Shown in pieces: positions 26,401 to 34,316 of a DNA stretch of 49,456 nt (position 1 is the first letter of the stretch; each line of letters begins with the position of its first letter). Origin of the DNA: Cyanobacteria bacterium UBA2566 (GTDB lineage: Bacteria > Cyanobacteriota > Cyanobacteriia > Cyanobacteriales > Desertifilaceae). The stretch lies in the NCBI GenBank assembly GCA_002340255.1, contig DDLS01000177.1, positions 1-49,456 of the forward strand, given 5' to 3'. The notes beneath the pieces were generated by a model. It was given only the letters and a program-made list of their open reading frames with translations, had not been told where the DNA came from and did not search any database. The position numbers were made by a program, and so were the translations under genes.

Positions 26401-26657
26401 CTTATTTAATCACGGTTTTATCCCAAGTGAATCGGGGACGGGTTGCTAAACAGAGTGTCTTTAAGTTCTTAGAACAGGAAGCCCTGAAAAGTGAAGCCGC
26501 AGCCCAGATAATTGCCGAAGTGCTAACTCGGCAGTCAGCAACCATGGCGATCGCCGATAAAGCCCATTGTTTACAATTAATGTTACGCTTGCACCAACAC
26601 TATCCCCACATCCCTCTGCCCCTTGAAGTTAAACCCATTACCGAAATCCGACGTTAA
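23493..26657 (+). CDS. WGR-domain protein with long HEAT-repeat region
   Basis: The first 75 residues form a WGR domain (tolerating a degenerate signature): YEVELLLAGDNGYIVNFRYGRRGANLKEGTKT matches the fold seen in PARP1-type proteins, where it contacts DNA or nucleic-acid ends. The remaining 950 residues are mostly alpha-helical pairs of HEAT type (for example PHLIKLLGTGETLRDYCIAHALGQLGNAEALPILKQL and SIIESLIASPQEVIRTIGVEIFGQLGDRQLRED). A charged, aromatic non-repeat segment (about 290-460) contains RRYEYKYSKETRRYEF. The next gene, a SWIM protein, starts 32 nt downstream, so they form an operon. Function is not established; a nucleic-acid-associated scaffold is my inference. Confidence 0.85.
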   Translation: MKRIKQTTLHYQDDRSDKIYEVELLLAGDNGYIVNFRYGRRGANLKEGTKTPNPVSLPEAEKFFDKLVKEKTKKGYQDITAAAEPSAMPQSTATDKEMTRDDRILSYLQGTPPDNWPLDRIIWRAGELQLSAATPHLIKLLGTGETLRDYCIAHALGQLGNAEALPILKQLEENALTPEFVKRIAFEAIWKLGDGTIREELQQMARDRLPTILQEAIATGNPDTLTTKVQTYLDTKDYQPFQALQTLYQTHLDITRPALHQFIRTAPLAPPSFKPLRHLFKMAEYRQDAEFLGILAWRFETGNAWYDSKSYYFKLSDGRHVRRYEYKYSKETRRYEFVQDNLLKEQQNPHTCLAYSYSTRDYLRRRVWRTLRKLGEQGDLNYIDLAVGVLLAYTDADAQPVRKSAFYRWTPDWKQRIDMNSYWDQYAGYLSFNPILYSNSPRYSWQHGFKAWKCKGDYKPGDPPPETREEAFPELWNQRPDALLELLLRSQCHPVHEFAVKALQDNPDFCQQIPVQDLVRLLNQPYDETTEFAFNLARQRYTSENPQFDLVIALLNCSFAAARTQAQEWIEANPNIFVSSAEFLCQLLISPHLEVQEFARELLRSHPIPENRTKIIIGYIISELISLATGESVAAISDTLLQLFPTPLQTLSLQVILDLLQHPVPEVQTLGARLLHNHETPATELPVSIIESLIASPQEVIRTIGVEIFGQLGDRQLREDYRDAIIAMAVSAVPDLRQSIQPIIYRLANGHPDFSLPLATELIEFLLIPESHDGVHKDLFSLLHLHLPGWKGEISQELTLRLLKSKSGFAQQLSGIILSANVYRWAKQWSIAEIVRFASHEVLSIRQASWTMIEQNSDRIKASDAEKLAAVRMLEAKWEDSRKFAQDFFQRHFTDTDWTPEVMVLICDSIREDVREFGRQLVTRTFQEPQGQDYLLKFSEHPSTDMQAFASQYLYNYATGDPEQLEQLKPYLITVLSQVNRGRVAKQSVFKFLEQEALKSEAAAQIIAEVLTRQSATMAIADKAHCLQLMLRLHQHYPHIPLPLEVKPITEIRR

Positions 26658-26689
26658 TCATCCTTTTATTTAAATTTGAGGTCAAAATT

Positions 26690-28330
26690 ATGGAATTTGC
26701 CTATTCATACCACGGCAGTACAGCCGTTAACAACCAGGGAAATAATACCCAAATGTCCTTTTCCCCCGACACCAAACGCCCGCCCACCTATTTTATCGGC
26801 GAATTGCGAAAAAGTGTCGCCTTTCGAGAAGCCATTAGCGCCCTACATGATGTCGTAGTTTCTGATTTGCGCTACCAACCCAAAGACAACGAAGCCTATA
26901 AAGAATGGGCTAAACAACAAGAAGACCTAGAGTGGCAATCTTTTGCTGTACAGAAAGAAGAAGTCGCTACCCAAATCACCGCTATTCGTGACCAATTAAC
27001 TTCCCTGAATGCCATCAGTTATGAACGCTGGCAGCCCTATTATAAAGCCAGAGAAAAGTTTCGCCGATATGTCTGGAAAAAACAACTCGATTTCTATTTT
27101 GTCTTCGATCCAGTAATTACCGTTCACCCGGATGAAATTTTTTTTGAATGCTTCAGTCAAGATGAATCCAGTTATGGAAGACTGGGGGCAAGCTATGACG
27201 TATTTCAAAATATCAACGAATTCGCCTGCGGTACGACGAATATCGACTATTCTGCCGCCCTCTATGATGAATTCCAAAAAATCAGAAGCTACAAAACCAC
27301 CCAATTTCAAGTCGATCCATCTGGGTTTGAAGTGCAAACGACTCACGAAGAGACGTTCAAAGAAGTAAAAATCGATTTACCCGATAGTTGGGTAAGGGGC
27401 TTTTTACAGGTGAGTTCTGCCATGTCACTCCCGGCAACTACCTTTGATTTACACCCTATGGATATTCACAATATTTGCCTGATTCTCCGACGCAACAAAG
27501 AGAGGAAAGGACCGCGTAGTTTGCGCTATATTCTGGAACCGGGACAACCGATTAAAGTAGTCTTCGATCCCTGGAATAAGGAAGTGGTGTGTTGGCGATC
27601 GCCCTATACTGGTAATAATAGCCAAGAAATCCGAGTCTGGGGTCGTCGCCGTATCCATATTTTAGAGCGCTTAATCCCCATTGCCCAAAAATTCACCGTC
27701 CACTTATTAGGCACGGGAATGCCCTCCTTTTATGTCGCCGATTTAGGCGATATGTCCTTTACATTAGGATTATCCGGATGGACAGCCAATGACTGGTCAA
27801 GTTCCGGCAATTTTGACCTGATGGCTCCGCGCGCTGATGTCGATGAATGGACACAAAAAATAATCTTTGATGCACTGCGGGAAACTTGGGCAGAAACCCC
27901 AGCAAGTCTCGCGAAACGGTTAGGATTAAGTCAAACTGCGGTATTAGGAGCATTGGGAGCCTATACCCAAGCCGGACGCACAATTTATGACCTGAATAAA
28001 CAAGTCTATCGCCTGCGAGAATTAAGCCGCGAACCCCTACCCATGGAGCGTTTGCGATTTGCCAATGAGCGCGAAGAAAAAGCGACTCGTTTTTTAAGCG
28101 AAAATCAAGTCCAAGTCAGCAGTGTAACTGATTCAGGAGGGGCTTTACTTCTCCAAGGAACGGTTCGAGATCAAGGAAAAACTTATGCGCCCAATTTGAC
28201 AATCGATCGAGATGAGCGTATAATTAAAGCAGAATGTACTTGCAACTGGCATCAGCAAAACAAGCTGTATAAAGGCCCTTGCGAGCATATCTTGGCATTA
28301 CGGATGCACCATGCCCGTTTATTAACATAA
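26690..28330 (+). CDS. SWIM zinc-finger protein
   Basis: The C-terminus carries a canonical SWIM motif: Cys516-x-Cys518 (CTCNW), then Cys531-x-His533 (CEH), preceded by the beta-hairpin NLTIDRDERIIKAE. SWIM fingers bind DNA or protein partners. Before it (about 395-445) is a helical winged-helix-like segment (IIFDALRETWAETPASLAKRLGLSQTAVLGALGAY). The N-terminal 380 residues are unrecognised. The gene directly follows the WGR/HEAT gene. WGR and SWIM proteins co-occur in predicted bacterial conflict or repair gene sets, often with MoxR ATPase and vWA genes, but those partners are absent here. Confidence 0.85.
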   Translation: MEFAYSYHGSTAVNNQGNNTQMSFSPDTKRPPTYFIGELRKSVAFREAISALHDVVVSDLRYQPKDNEAYKEWAKQQEDLEWQSFAVQKEEVATQITAIRDQLTSLNAISYERWQPYYKAREKFRRYVWKKQLDFYFVFDPVITVHPDEIFFECFSQDESSYGRLGASYDVFQNINEFACGTTNIDYSAALYDEFQKIRSYKTTQFQVDPSGFEVQTTHEETFKEVKIDLPDSWVRGFLQVSSAMSLPATTFDLHPMDIHNICLILRRNKERKGPRSLRYILEPGQPIKVVFDPWNKEVVCWRSPYTGNNSQEIRVWGRRRIHILERLIPIAQKFTVHLLGTGMPSFYVADLGDMSFTLGLSGWTANDWSSSGNFDLMAPRADVDEWTQKIIFDALRETWAETPASLAKRLGLSQTAVLGALGAYTQAGRTIYDLNKQVYRLRELSREPLPMERLRFANEREEKATRFLSENQVQVSSVTDSGGALLLQGTVRDQGKTYAPNLTIDRDERIIKAECTCNWHQQNKLYKGPCEHILALRMHHARLLT

Positions 28331-28338
28331 CCAAAAAT

Positions 28339-28582
28339 CACACGATCTAATCATTGGCAAACAGCCTTGCAATCTGGGCGGTGCATCGCCGCTCTTGCGC
28401 TCAGTCCATCCATGCATCACTAGCCTGCTCGTGACGGTACGGTTCTCGGACTGGTGTAGCTATTTCAGTTTGGATTCTTTGAACCAAATGAACCACACCA
28501 GTCCGGAACCGCTTGAGTTGAGCAGTCTAGTCCTAGGGGTTTACGAAGGGGCAACCAATGGCTTTAGGTCGTGTGTTTTTTT
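28339..28582 (+). ncRNA. Structured RNA candidate of about 244 nt with closing helix and U7 tail
   Basis: A rod-like fold can be drawn by hand. The closing helix is 28339-28350 with 28564-28575 (12 pairs, one U-G), then 28352-28357 with 28555-28560 (6 pairs). The middle helix is 28419-28430 with 28520-28531 (11 of 12 positions paired). The distal helix is 28441-28457 with 28495-28510 (16 pairs, one bulged U). The apical hairpin is TTTGG/CCAAA (28469-28473 with 28484-28488). A GGCG/CGCC hairpin (28377-28390) sits in the 5' side of the central loop. Seven Ts (28576-28582) follow the closing helix, so the plus strand is the likely transcript. It fits no RNA family I can name: not tRNA, tmRNA, RNase P or SRP. 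Overall shape (long rod with central open region) recalls 6S RNA, and size recalls HEARO-type RNAs, but no sequence match is claimed. Confidence 0.6.
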
Positions 28583-28670
28583 GTGATTTCTGGCAAATAA
28601 TGCGGAGTCAACATTCAATCTCTGTATAGATTTAAGGTAGACTGTTGATACAGAATCCAATCACTGCCCT

Positions 28671-29003
28671 ATGTCTGACTCCAACTCGATCCGGGAATCC
28701 ACTATCACGCTCCAACTCGAATCCCAACATTATCAACTCCTAGAAGAAGCCGCCACCTTAACTGGATTAAGTGTAACCGATTATATTGTACATCATGCAC
28801 TGAGTGCGGCGATCGCCCACACCGCAATCCACAACTCATCCCACTCCCCTCAGTCCACAGCAGACGCTCAGTCCACACCGGACTTGATAAGCTCCCTGCT
28901 TGACAATAACCCTCAAGACCTCAATAACGTCGCAAAAGCCATCTTATCGACCCTTGCGTGGTCATCACCAGAAATTCTACAAAAAGGCAAAAACTCTCAA
29001 TAA
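28671..29003 (+). CDS. Antitoxin-like protein (RHH/DUF1778-like N-terminus)
   Basis: A 110-residue protein. The first 55 residues (ESTITLQLESQHYQLLEEAA, TLTGLSVTDYIVHHALSAA) follow the strand-helix-helix pattern of ribbon-helix-helix antitoxins of DUF1778 type. Such proteins usually precede a GNAT acetyltransferase toxin. The gene at its 3' end is indeed GNAT-like, but on the opposite strand and truncated. The C-terminal half is low-complexity and rich in Ser, Thr and Ala. Orphan antitoxin or DNA-binding regulator; assignment tentative. Confidence 0.55.
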   Translation: MSDSNSIRESTITLQLESQHYQLLEEAATLTGLSVTDYIVHHALSAAIAHTAIHNSSHSPQSTADAQSTPDLISSLLDNNPQDLNNVAKAILSTLAWSSPEILQKGKNSQ

Positions 29004-29152
29004 CCTATAGCTGTGCAGCAGATTGAGTTTTCCATAGACTGCTGAACCTCTTCTAAACTACGGCCTTTAGCCCAGTAAGAGCGGTTACAAAGAAAGTCAT
29101 GAATCACCTTAATATCAAGCTTTGCTCGATCGGTACAAATTGAATAGTCCAT
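28997..29152 (-). pseudogene. GNAT acetyltransferase, N-terminal fragment
   Basis: A 51-residue frame (MDYSICTDRAKLDIKVIHDF, then LCNRSYWAKGRSLEEVQQSM) matches the first helices of small GNAT N-acetyltransferases, in which the acetyl-CoA-binding R/QxxGxG/A segment comes later. The frame ends at TGA before any of that, overlapping the 3' end of the antitoxin-like gene by 7 bp. It starts 5 nt after the end of the P-loop kinase gene on the same strand, so it was probably the distal gene of that operon and lost its 3' part. Confidence 0.65.
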
Positions 29153-29157
29153 AGCCT

Positions 29158-29688
29158 TTAAGCTTTTTTCAATTCCGCATTAACCGTTTGCCAGAACTGC
29201 TTCACCTCTTGGGGCGATCGCAAATGATAAACTTGCTTTGTCGCGATCGCCCCATGGACATACTCTCGATATCTCGGAGTCAGTTGTTGGTGGCATAACC
29301 CAATTACCGAATAAGCTCTCAGTGTCCCTTTGAACAACGGACTATTTTCCGGCCAACCTTCGGGAGGTGTCCAAAGACCTTTAATCAATCGTTTCGTGAC
29401 CCACCAATAATGAAGTAAAACTGGCATATCCAGATAAACTAAGGTATCTGCCCGATCCAGCCGCTCCCACACCGTATCCAGAGAACCAAATCCGTCAATG
29501 ATCCATTGATCGTCTTCCAAGAGGCGATCGTGGGCAGATTTAAACTCTGCATGGGGCACTTCACTACCTCCAGGTCTATAGTTGAGGAGATCGAGTGGTA
29601 TGAGAGGTAAACCAGTAATTTGTGCCAACTGTTTACTGAGGGTCGATTTACCACCACCAGTATTGCCAAAGACTGCCACTCTATTCAT
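29158..29688 (-). CDS. P-loop kinase-like protein (FlaR/adenylate-kinase-like)
   Basis: A 176-residue protein with Walker A GNTGGGKST at 8-16, an early substrate-type segment (LPLIPLDLLNYRPGG), WIIDGFGSLDTVWERLDRADTLVYLDMP as the second strand and Walker B-like region, and a lid-like Arg-containing stretch (TKRLIKGLWTPPEGWPENSP). This matches the family annotated as adenylate kinase or DNA topology modulation protein FlaR-related. The real substrate is unknown for most members. It lies upstream of the GNAT fragment with a 5-nt gap. Confidence 0.82.
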   Translation of the reverse strand: MNRVAVFGNTGGGKSTLSKQLAQITGLPLIPLDLLNYRPGGSEVPHAEFKSAHDRLLEDDQWIIDGFGSLDTVWERLDRADTLVYLDMPVLLHYWWVTKRLIKGLWTPPEGWPENSPLFKGTLRAYSVIGLCHQQLTPRYREYVHGAIATKQVYHLRSPQEVKQFWQTVNAELKKA

Positions 29689-29839
29689 CGGGAAAATTGG
29701 ATCTGAGGTTTAGTTTTAAGTTGATATTAACTGATCCCTGAAATATTTTGGGATAAATATTGAAAGATATTTGAAGATCCACAGTAACACAGGGTACATG
29801 AGGCTCGAAAGATCGCCAGTCGCTCACGATCGCCGAGTA

Positions 29840-29886
29840 GATACGGCCGTTTCCTCTGCTATGGGGTATATCAATAACGGTTTTTA
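29840..29886. repeat. Partial copy of the 130-bp palindromic element arm
   Basis: These 47 bp align by eye at roughly 70-75% with the left arm of the element at 38365-38494 (positions 38370-38417), sharing ctctgctatg and gttttta. It is the only notable structure in the 29689-29931 spacer before the transporter gene. Confidence 0.5.
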
Positions 29887-29931
29887 AAGATTAAGCTAAA
29901 GTATATTAACAGCAGTTAACCAAAAATCCGA

Positions 29932-31251
29932 GTGACACCACTATCTAAAATTGAAGCCATCCAGGATCAGCCCGCTCACCAGAACAGTGATAGCAAAAAA
30001 AGCATCAAAACCATTATTCTTGCTGGTGTTGTCGGTAATGTGATCGAATGGTATGACTTTGCCCTTTATGGCTATTTAGCCCCCATCATCTCCCTACTGT
30101 TTTTCCCCAACGATAATCAGATTGTCTCTCTGCTACAAACCTATGGAGTCTTTGCCGCAGGATTCGTCATGCGACCTCTTGGAGCAGGAATTTTCGGTTA
30201 TATTGGCGATCGCGTCAGTCGTCGAACTGAACTGTTTATCTCCGTGATCTTAATGGCAATCCCCACCTTCATATTGGGATTATTACCCACATATAACCAG
30301 ATCGGGATTGCAGCACCCATTTTTTTAATTCTGCTCAGATTAGTTCAGGGATTATCCGTAGGCGGCGAATTCACGGGATCGGTAACCTACGTAGCAGAAA
30401 CTGCTCCCCAAACTCGGCGCGGGTTCACCACTAGCTTTGTCAATGTCGGATCTACGATAGGTTTACTCTTGGGTTTAGGTATTGTGGCGTTGATCACCCA
30501 TCTGCTTTCTGACAGCAACCTACTGACTTGGGGCTGGCGCTTACCGTTCTTATTTGGCGGTATATTGGGATTGACTGGACTCTACATTCGCAGTAATCTC
30601 CCCGATTCAGAAGTGTTTGAAGAACACCAGGAAGGCAGACAAGTTCCTCTACTAAGCGATCTGAGGCAATCCTTGGTTCCCATGCTTCAGGCCATGTTTT
30701 TTGCTGGAGGATATAGTTCTACTTACTACATCATTATGGTCTATATTCCGACCTATTTGGATCAATTCACCGATGTTTCCCGCAGTGGGGTTTTAGTCAT
30801 TCATGTGGTTGCCCTCACCATCCAGATCCTGATTCTTCCCCTGTTCGGTTGGCTATCCGATACAACTCTACGGCGTAAATCCTGGTTATTGCTGGCAATT
30901 TTGAGTGTGGCACTGTTGGGTTTTCCTGCATTTTGGCTGTTGTTGCAACCGAATCATTACGAAGTCTGGTTGGCTCAAATCGGATTGGCGGTTTTCCTGG
31001 TTCCCTTGTTGGCGATTTCTCCCGTGATGATGGTGGAAATCTTCCCAACGGAGACTCGCTTGACTGCCTATTCTCTGTCTTTCAATCTCGGAGCGAGTAT
31101 TATGGGGGGAACCTCTCTGTTAGTTTGTACCTGGCTGATTAATGCCAGTGGTAATATCTATGCTCCTGTCATTTATTTAGTCATTAGTGCCTGCATGAGT
31201 GCGATCGCCTTGGGATTTATGAGCGATCGCAGCCGCGAACCCTTACTCTGA
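29932..31251 (+). CDS. MFS transporter, metabolite:H+ symporter (MHS/ProP-like) family
   Basis: A 439-residue protein with 12 predicted membrane helices. The MHS signatures are present: VVGNVIEWYDFALYGYLAP in helix 1; GAGIFGYIGDRVSRR in loop 2-3; LVQGLSVGGEFTGSVTYVAETAP after helix 4; and the GWRLPFLFGG segment. Family members import osmolytes (proline/betaine), citrate, shikimate or alpha-ketoglutarate with protons. The substrate is not predictable. The start is GTG. No adjacent partner gene. Confidence 0.92.
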   Translation: MTPLSKIEAIQDQPAHQNSDSKKSIKTIILAGVVGNVIEWYDFALYGYLAPIISLLFFPNDNQIVSLLQTYGVFAAGFVMRPLGAGIFGYIGDRVSRRTELFISVILMAIPTFILGLLPTYNQIGIAAPIFLILLRLVQGLSVGGEFTGSVTYVAETAPQTRRGFTTSFVNVGSTIGLLLGLGIVALITHLLSDSNLLTWGWRLPFLFGGILGLTGLYIRSNLPDSEVFEEHQEGRQVPLLSDLRQSLVPMLQAMFFAGGYSSTYYIIMVYIPTYLDQFTDVSRSGVLVIHVVALTIQILILPLFGWLSDTTLRRKSWLLLAILSVALLGFPAFWLLLQPNHYEVWLAQIGLAVFLVPLLAISPVMMVEIFPTETRLTAYSLSFNLGASIMGGTSLLVCTWLINASGNIYAPVIYLVISACMSAIALGFMSDRSREPLL

Positions 31252-31261
31252 TCGACTTCTA

Positions 31262-31391
31262 AGAGCTGATTCCTAAAGGAAATCTTCAGAAGGCTATATA
31301 AATGGTTTGAGCCTGTATTAGTCAGAATTTATTACTATTTTAGTGAACCTCTTGCTGTTAGGCACTTTCAGCGACTTCGGGAATCAGCTCT
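31262..31391. repeat. 130-bp inverted-repeat (MITE-like) element
   Basis: agagctgattcc (31262-31273) and ggaatcagctct (31380-31391) are perfect 12-bp inverted ends around a non-coding core, with further similarity outwards (TAAGAG versus TTAGAG). It lies between the convergent MFS and methyltransferase genes. Confidence 0.65.
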
Positions 31392-31465
31392 AATAAAATT
31401 TAAACATAATGCACCCTTCAAAGCTAGCATCAAATAGCTTCAGTAATATAGTCTACCATGATGGA

Positions 31466-32556
31466 TTAGCTATTCATTGGTGTGGCTATAGATTTTTTAT
31501 CTTCTATGGGTTTGTGCGCCACCCAATATTTGCTCAGATAATGAGTATTAATTGCAATCTGCTCAAACCCGATTTTTTGCAGGCGATCGCCTAAATCATC
31601 GATCAGATAGCTTGGATAGTAGGGTTCATGAAAGTTCTGAGAAAACCAATTTAATACCGGAGTAATAGCAGGACTATCTTCTTTCTGGATGGAGTCACAA
31701 ATAATCAAGGTTCCGCCGGGTTTGAGGACTCGGAAGCATTCATCAATCACTTTTTGGCGCGCTTTGGGAGGCAATTCGTGGAATAAAAAGACGCTGGTAA
31801 TCCCGTGGAAACAATTATCTACATAGGGAAGTTCTTCTCCATTCGCTTGCAGCAGTTGCGGGAGTTCTCCGGGCATTTTGGAGAGTAATTGGTTGGCTTT
31901 GCGGAGATAATAGGGGATAGATCGATACCATACAAAGAGGCTTGAGGACAGGTTTGGCGAATGAATCTCAGGGTTCTCCCTGTACCGCAGGCAACATCAA
32001 GAATTTTAGCCGGTTTGGAGCTAGTGGGAGTGTCAGAGATCGACTGCTTCAGAGGAGCTAAAACCCTGCGCCGCATGGCATCTGCGGCTCCATTGAAGAG
32101 AATATCGACTTGCAGATCGTACAATTCGGCGGAGCGATCGCTCAAATAGCCATCAGTCTGATAATGGAAATTTTGTAGATAATACCGAGGATAAGTCGAG
32201 CGATCGACCTCTGACGGGAATACCTGATATTCTTGACGATTTTTCCGTTGCCAAGTGAGAGGTAAATCGAGCCAAATCATGGGATAAGTAGAGAATAAGT
32301 GTGGCCAATCTTCCTCAAACAACAGCTCTAGGGGATAAACTCCTGAGTTTGCTTCTTCCCAATCGACTTTTAATAGAGCGTCCAAGCGCTGTTGAACAAT
32401 GCTTAATACTTGTGGATCGATCGCCGGTGTAGAACGCTTATGGCGATCGATCAAGACAGTAGACAATTGATAGGCCACACTCTTGTGAGCCAAGCTTAAT
32501 GCATTCTTCGTTTGTTGCCACCCTTGATAGGCCAGTTCAGCTAAAGGATTCACCAT
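31466..32556 (-). pseudogene. SAM-dependent methyltransferase, one frameshift
   Basis: The first frame (ATG 32556) gives an N-terminal extension of about 170 residues and then SAM motif I KILDVACGTGRTL and LYGIDLSP. At a run of four Gs (31913-31916; C run on the coding strand) homology moves to another frame, which continues YYLRKANQLLSKMPGELPQL, the motif ITSVFLFHELPPKARQKVIDECFRVLKPGGTLIICDS and a normal C-terminus to 31466. Adding one C restores a protein of about 363 residues (TCCCCC-TAT-TAT instead of TCCCC-TAT-TAT). A homopolymer indel can be a real mutation or a sequencing error. The family is common in cyanobacteria; substrate unknown. Confidence 0.85.
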
Positions 32557-32613
32557 CAATATTCGATATGAGAAGCTTCGTTTACCTGAATTAGTGTAAT
32601 TCTTTTTACTAAA

Positions 32614-32638
32614 ATAGCCACCTATCGTAGGTGGCTAT
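32614..32638 (-). terminator. Intrinsic terminator of glnA
   Basis: An 11-bp perfect stem (32614-32624 with 32628-32638) with a 3-nt loop lies 60 bp after the glnA stop. On the minus strand it runs into TTTTAGT. Confidence 0.82.
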
Positions 32639-32698
32639 CGCACCGGCAGTCACTCTTAATGGATTAAAAAACTATCAGAGGAAAAATCATCGCCTCTT

Positions 32699-34120
32699 CT
32701 AGACATCATAGTACAGGGCAAATTCATAGGGATGAGGACGCAAACGCATGGGATTAACCTCATTATCGAGCTTATACTCAATCCAATTGGTCACGAAGTC
32801 TTCCGTAAATACCCCGCCAGTCGTTAAGAACTCATGATCGGCTTCTAGAGCTTTGAGCGCATCGAGTAAAGAACCGGGAGTTGAAGGAACCTTGGCCAAT
32901 TCTTCAGGGGAGAGATCGTAGATATCCACATCTAAAGATTCACCAGGATCGATTTTGTTTTGAATACCATCAATCCCAGCACAAAGCATGGCAGCAAAAG
33001 CCAAATAAGGATTACAAGTGGCATCGGGACAGCGGAACTCTAGGCGTTTGGCTTTCGGATTGGTTCCGGTTAAGGGAATGCGGATAGAGGCTGAACGGTT
33101 TCCTTGAGAATAGGCCAAGTTCACTGGAGCTTCAAATCCAGGAACCAGACGCTTATAGGAATTGGTAGAAGGATTGGTAAATGCCAATAAGGCAGGAGCG
33201 TGCTTGAGGATACCACCAATATAATGGAGAGCCATTTCACTCAAATTCGCGTAGCCATCTCCCCAGAATAGGGGCTGGCCATCTTTCCAAATGGATTGGT
33301 GGGTATGCATCCCAGAACCGTTATCATTAAAGACTGGTTTGGGCATAAAGGTCACGGTTTTACCGTAGCGTTTACCGACATTTTTGATCACATATTTATA
33401 GGTCATCAAATTGTCAGCCGCTTCAATCAGTTTGCCAAAACGGAAACCGAGTTCATTTTGTCCCCCTGTGGCTACTTCGTGGTGATGTTTTTCAATCGGT
33501 ACTCCGCATTTCATCATGGTCAGTAACATCTCCGTCCGCATATCCTGCATGGTATCGGTGGGAGCAACGGGGAAATAGCCTTCCTTGTAGCGGGGTTTGT
33601 AGGCCAGGTTACCACCGGGTTCTTCGCGTCCGGAGTTCCAGCGGCCTTCAATGGAATCGACATAGTAATATCCAGCACTTTGGGTTTGGTCGAAGCGAAC
33701 ATCATCAAAGACAAAGAATTCTGCTTCCGGACCAAAATAGGCTGTATCGCCGAGACCGGTTGCTTGAAGGTAGTCGATCGCTTTTTGGGCAATGGAACGA
33801 GGATCTCGGCTATACCATTCCCCCGTCCGAGGTTCTTTAATACTACAGATGACGCTTAACGTCGGTTCAGCCATAAATGGGTCAATCCAAGCGGTAGTTG
33901 GATCGAGAACCATGCTCATATCAGATTCATTAATGGCTTTCCAACCGCGAATACTAGAACCATCGAAGGGTACGCCATCGGTGAAACTGCTTTCGTCGAT
34001 TTGATCTTGATACAGGGTTAAATGCTGCCAGATTCCAGGCATATCGACAAATTTCAGGTCGATCATCTGGATCTTTTCATCTTGAACGTATTTCAAGAAT
34101 TCTGCTGAGGTTTGGAACAT
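32699..34120 (-). CDS. glnA: Glutamine synthetase, type I
   Basis: Ligates ammonium to glutamate using ATP, the main ammonium-assimilation step. At 473 residues it is a standard dodecameric GSI. Visible motifs: DGSSIRGW near 53-60; the catalytic KHHHEVATGGQNELGFRFG; GSGMHTHQS; NRSASIRIP; and the C-terminal RLRPHPYEFALYYDV. Family knowledge: cyanobacterial GSI is controlled by the inactivating factors IF7/IF17 and by NtcA transcription. The NtcA promoter is visible upstream and a terminator downstream. The predicted leader is about 190 nt. Confidence 0.98.
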   Translation of the reverse strand: MFQTSAEFLKYVQDEKIQMIDLKFVDMPGIWQHLTLYQDQIDESSFTDGVPFDGSSIRGWKAINESDMSMVLDPTTAWIDPFMAEPTLSVICSIKEPRTGEWYSRDPRSIAQKAIDYLQATGLGDTAYFGPEAEFFVFDDVRFDQTQSAGYYYVDSIEGRWNSGREEPGGNLAYKPRYKEGYFPVAPTDTMQDMRTEMLLTMMKCGVPIEKHHHEVATGGQNELGFRFGKLIEAADNLMTYKYVIKNVGKRYGKTVTFMPKPVFNDNGSGMHTHQSIWKDGQPLFWGDGYANLSEMALHYIGGILKHAPALLAFTNPSTNSYKRLVPGFEAPVNLAYSQGNRSASIRIPLTGTNPKAKRLEFRCPDATCNPYLAFAAMLCAGIDGIQNKIDPGESLDVDIYDLSPEELAKVPSTPGSLLDALKALEADHEFLTTGGVFTEDFVTNWIEYKLDNEVNPMRLRPHPYEFALYYDV

Positions 34121-34316
34121 GGATTACTCCTTATGAGTTGGTATTGAGTCAGTCTTGAGGTTCAGAGCGTGAGGTTCCTTAGCTTTGAGACCTTCGTTTT
34201 CCGCGACCTGAAGAGGAAAATTGACAACCAGTTAGGTCTGGAACAGTGACTGGCCAGACGTTGGTTGCATCAATCCTTTGCCTTGGCGATCGCTGTCCCA
34301 GTTTTCTAGCTCATCC

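Noticed and set aside
34121..34310. Glutamine riboswitch (glnA RNA) in the glnA leader
   Set aside because: The minus-strand leader has GGAA and GAAGG segments that vaguely recall the motif and several small stems, but the closing helix (CGUU with AACG) and the core order do not fit.
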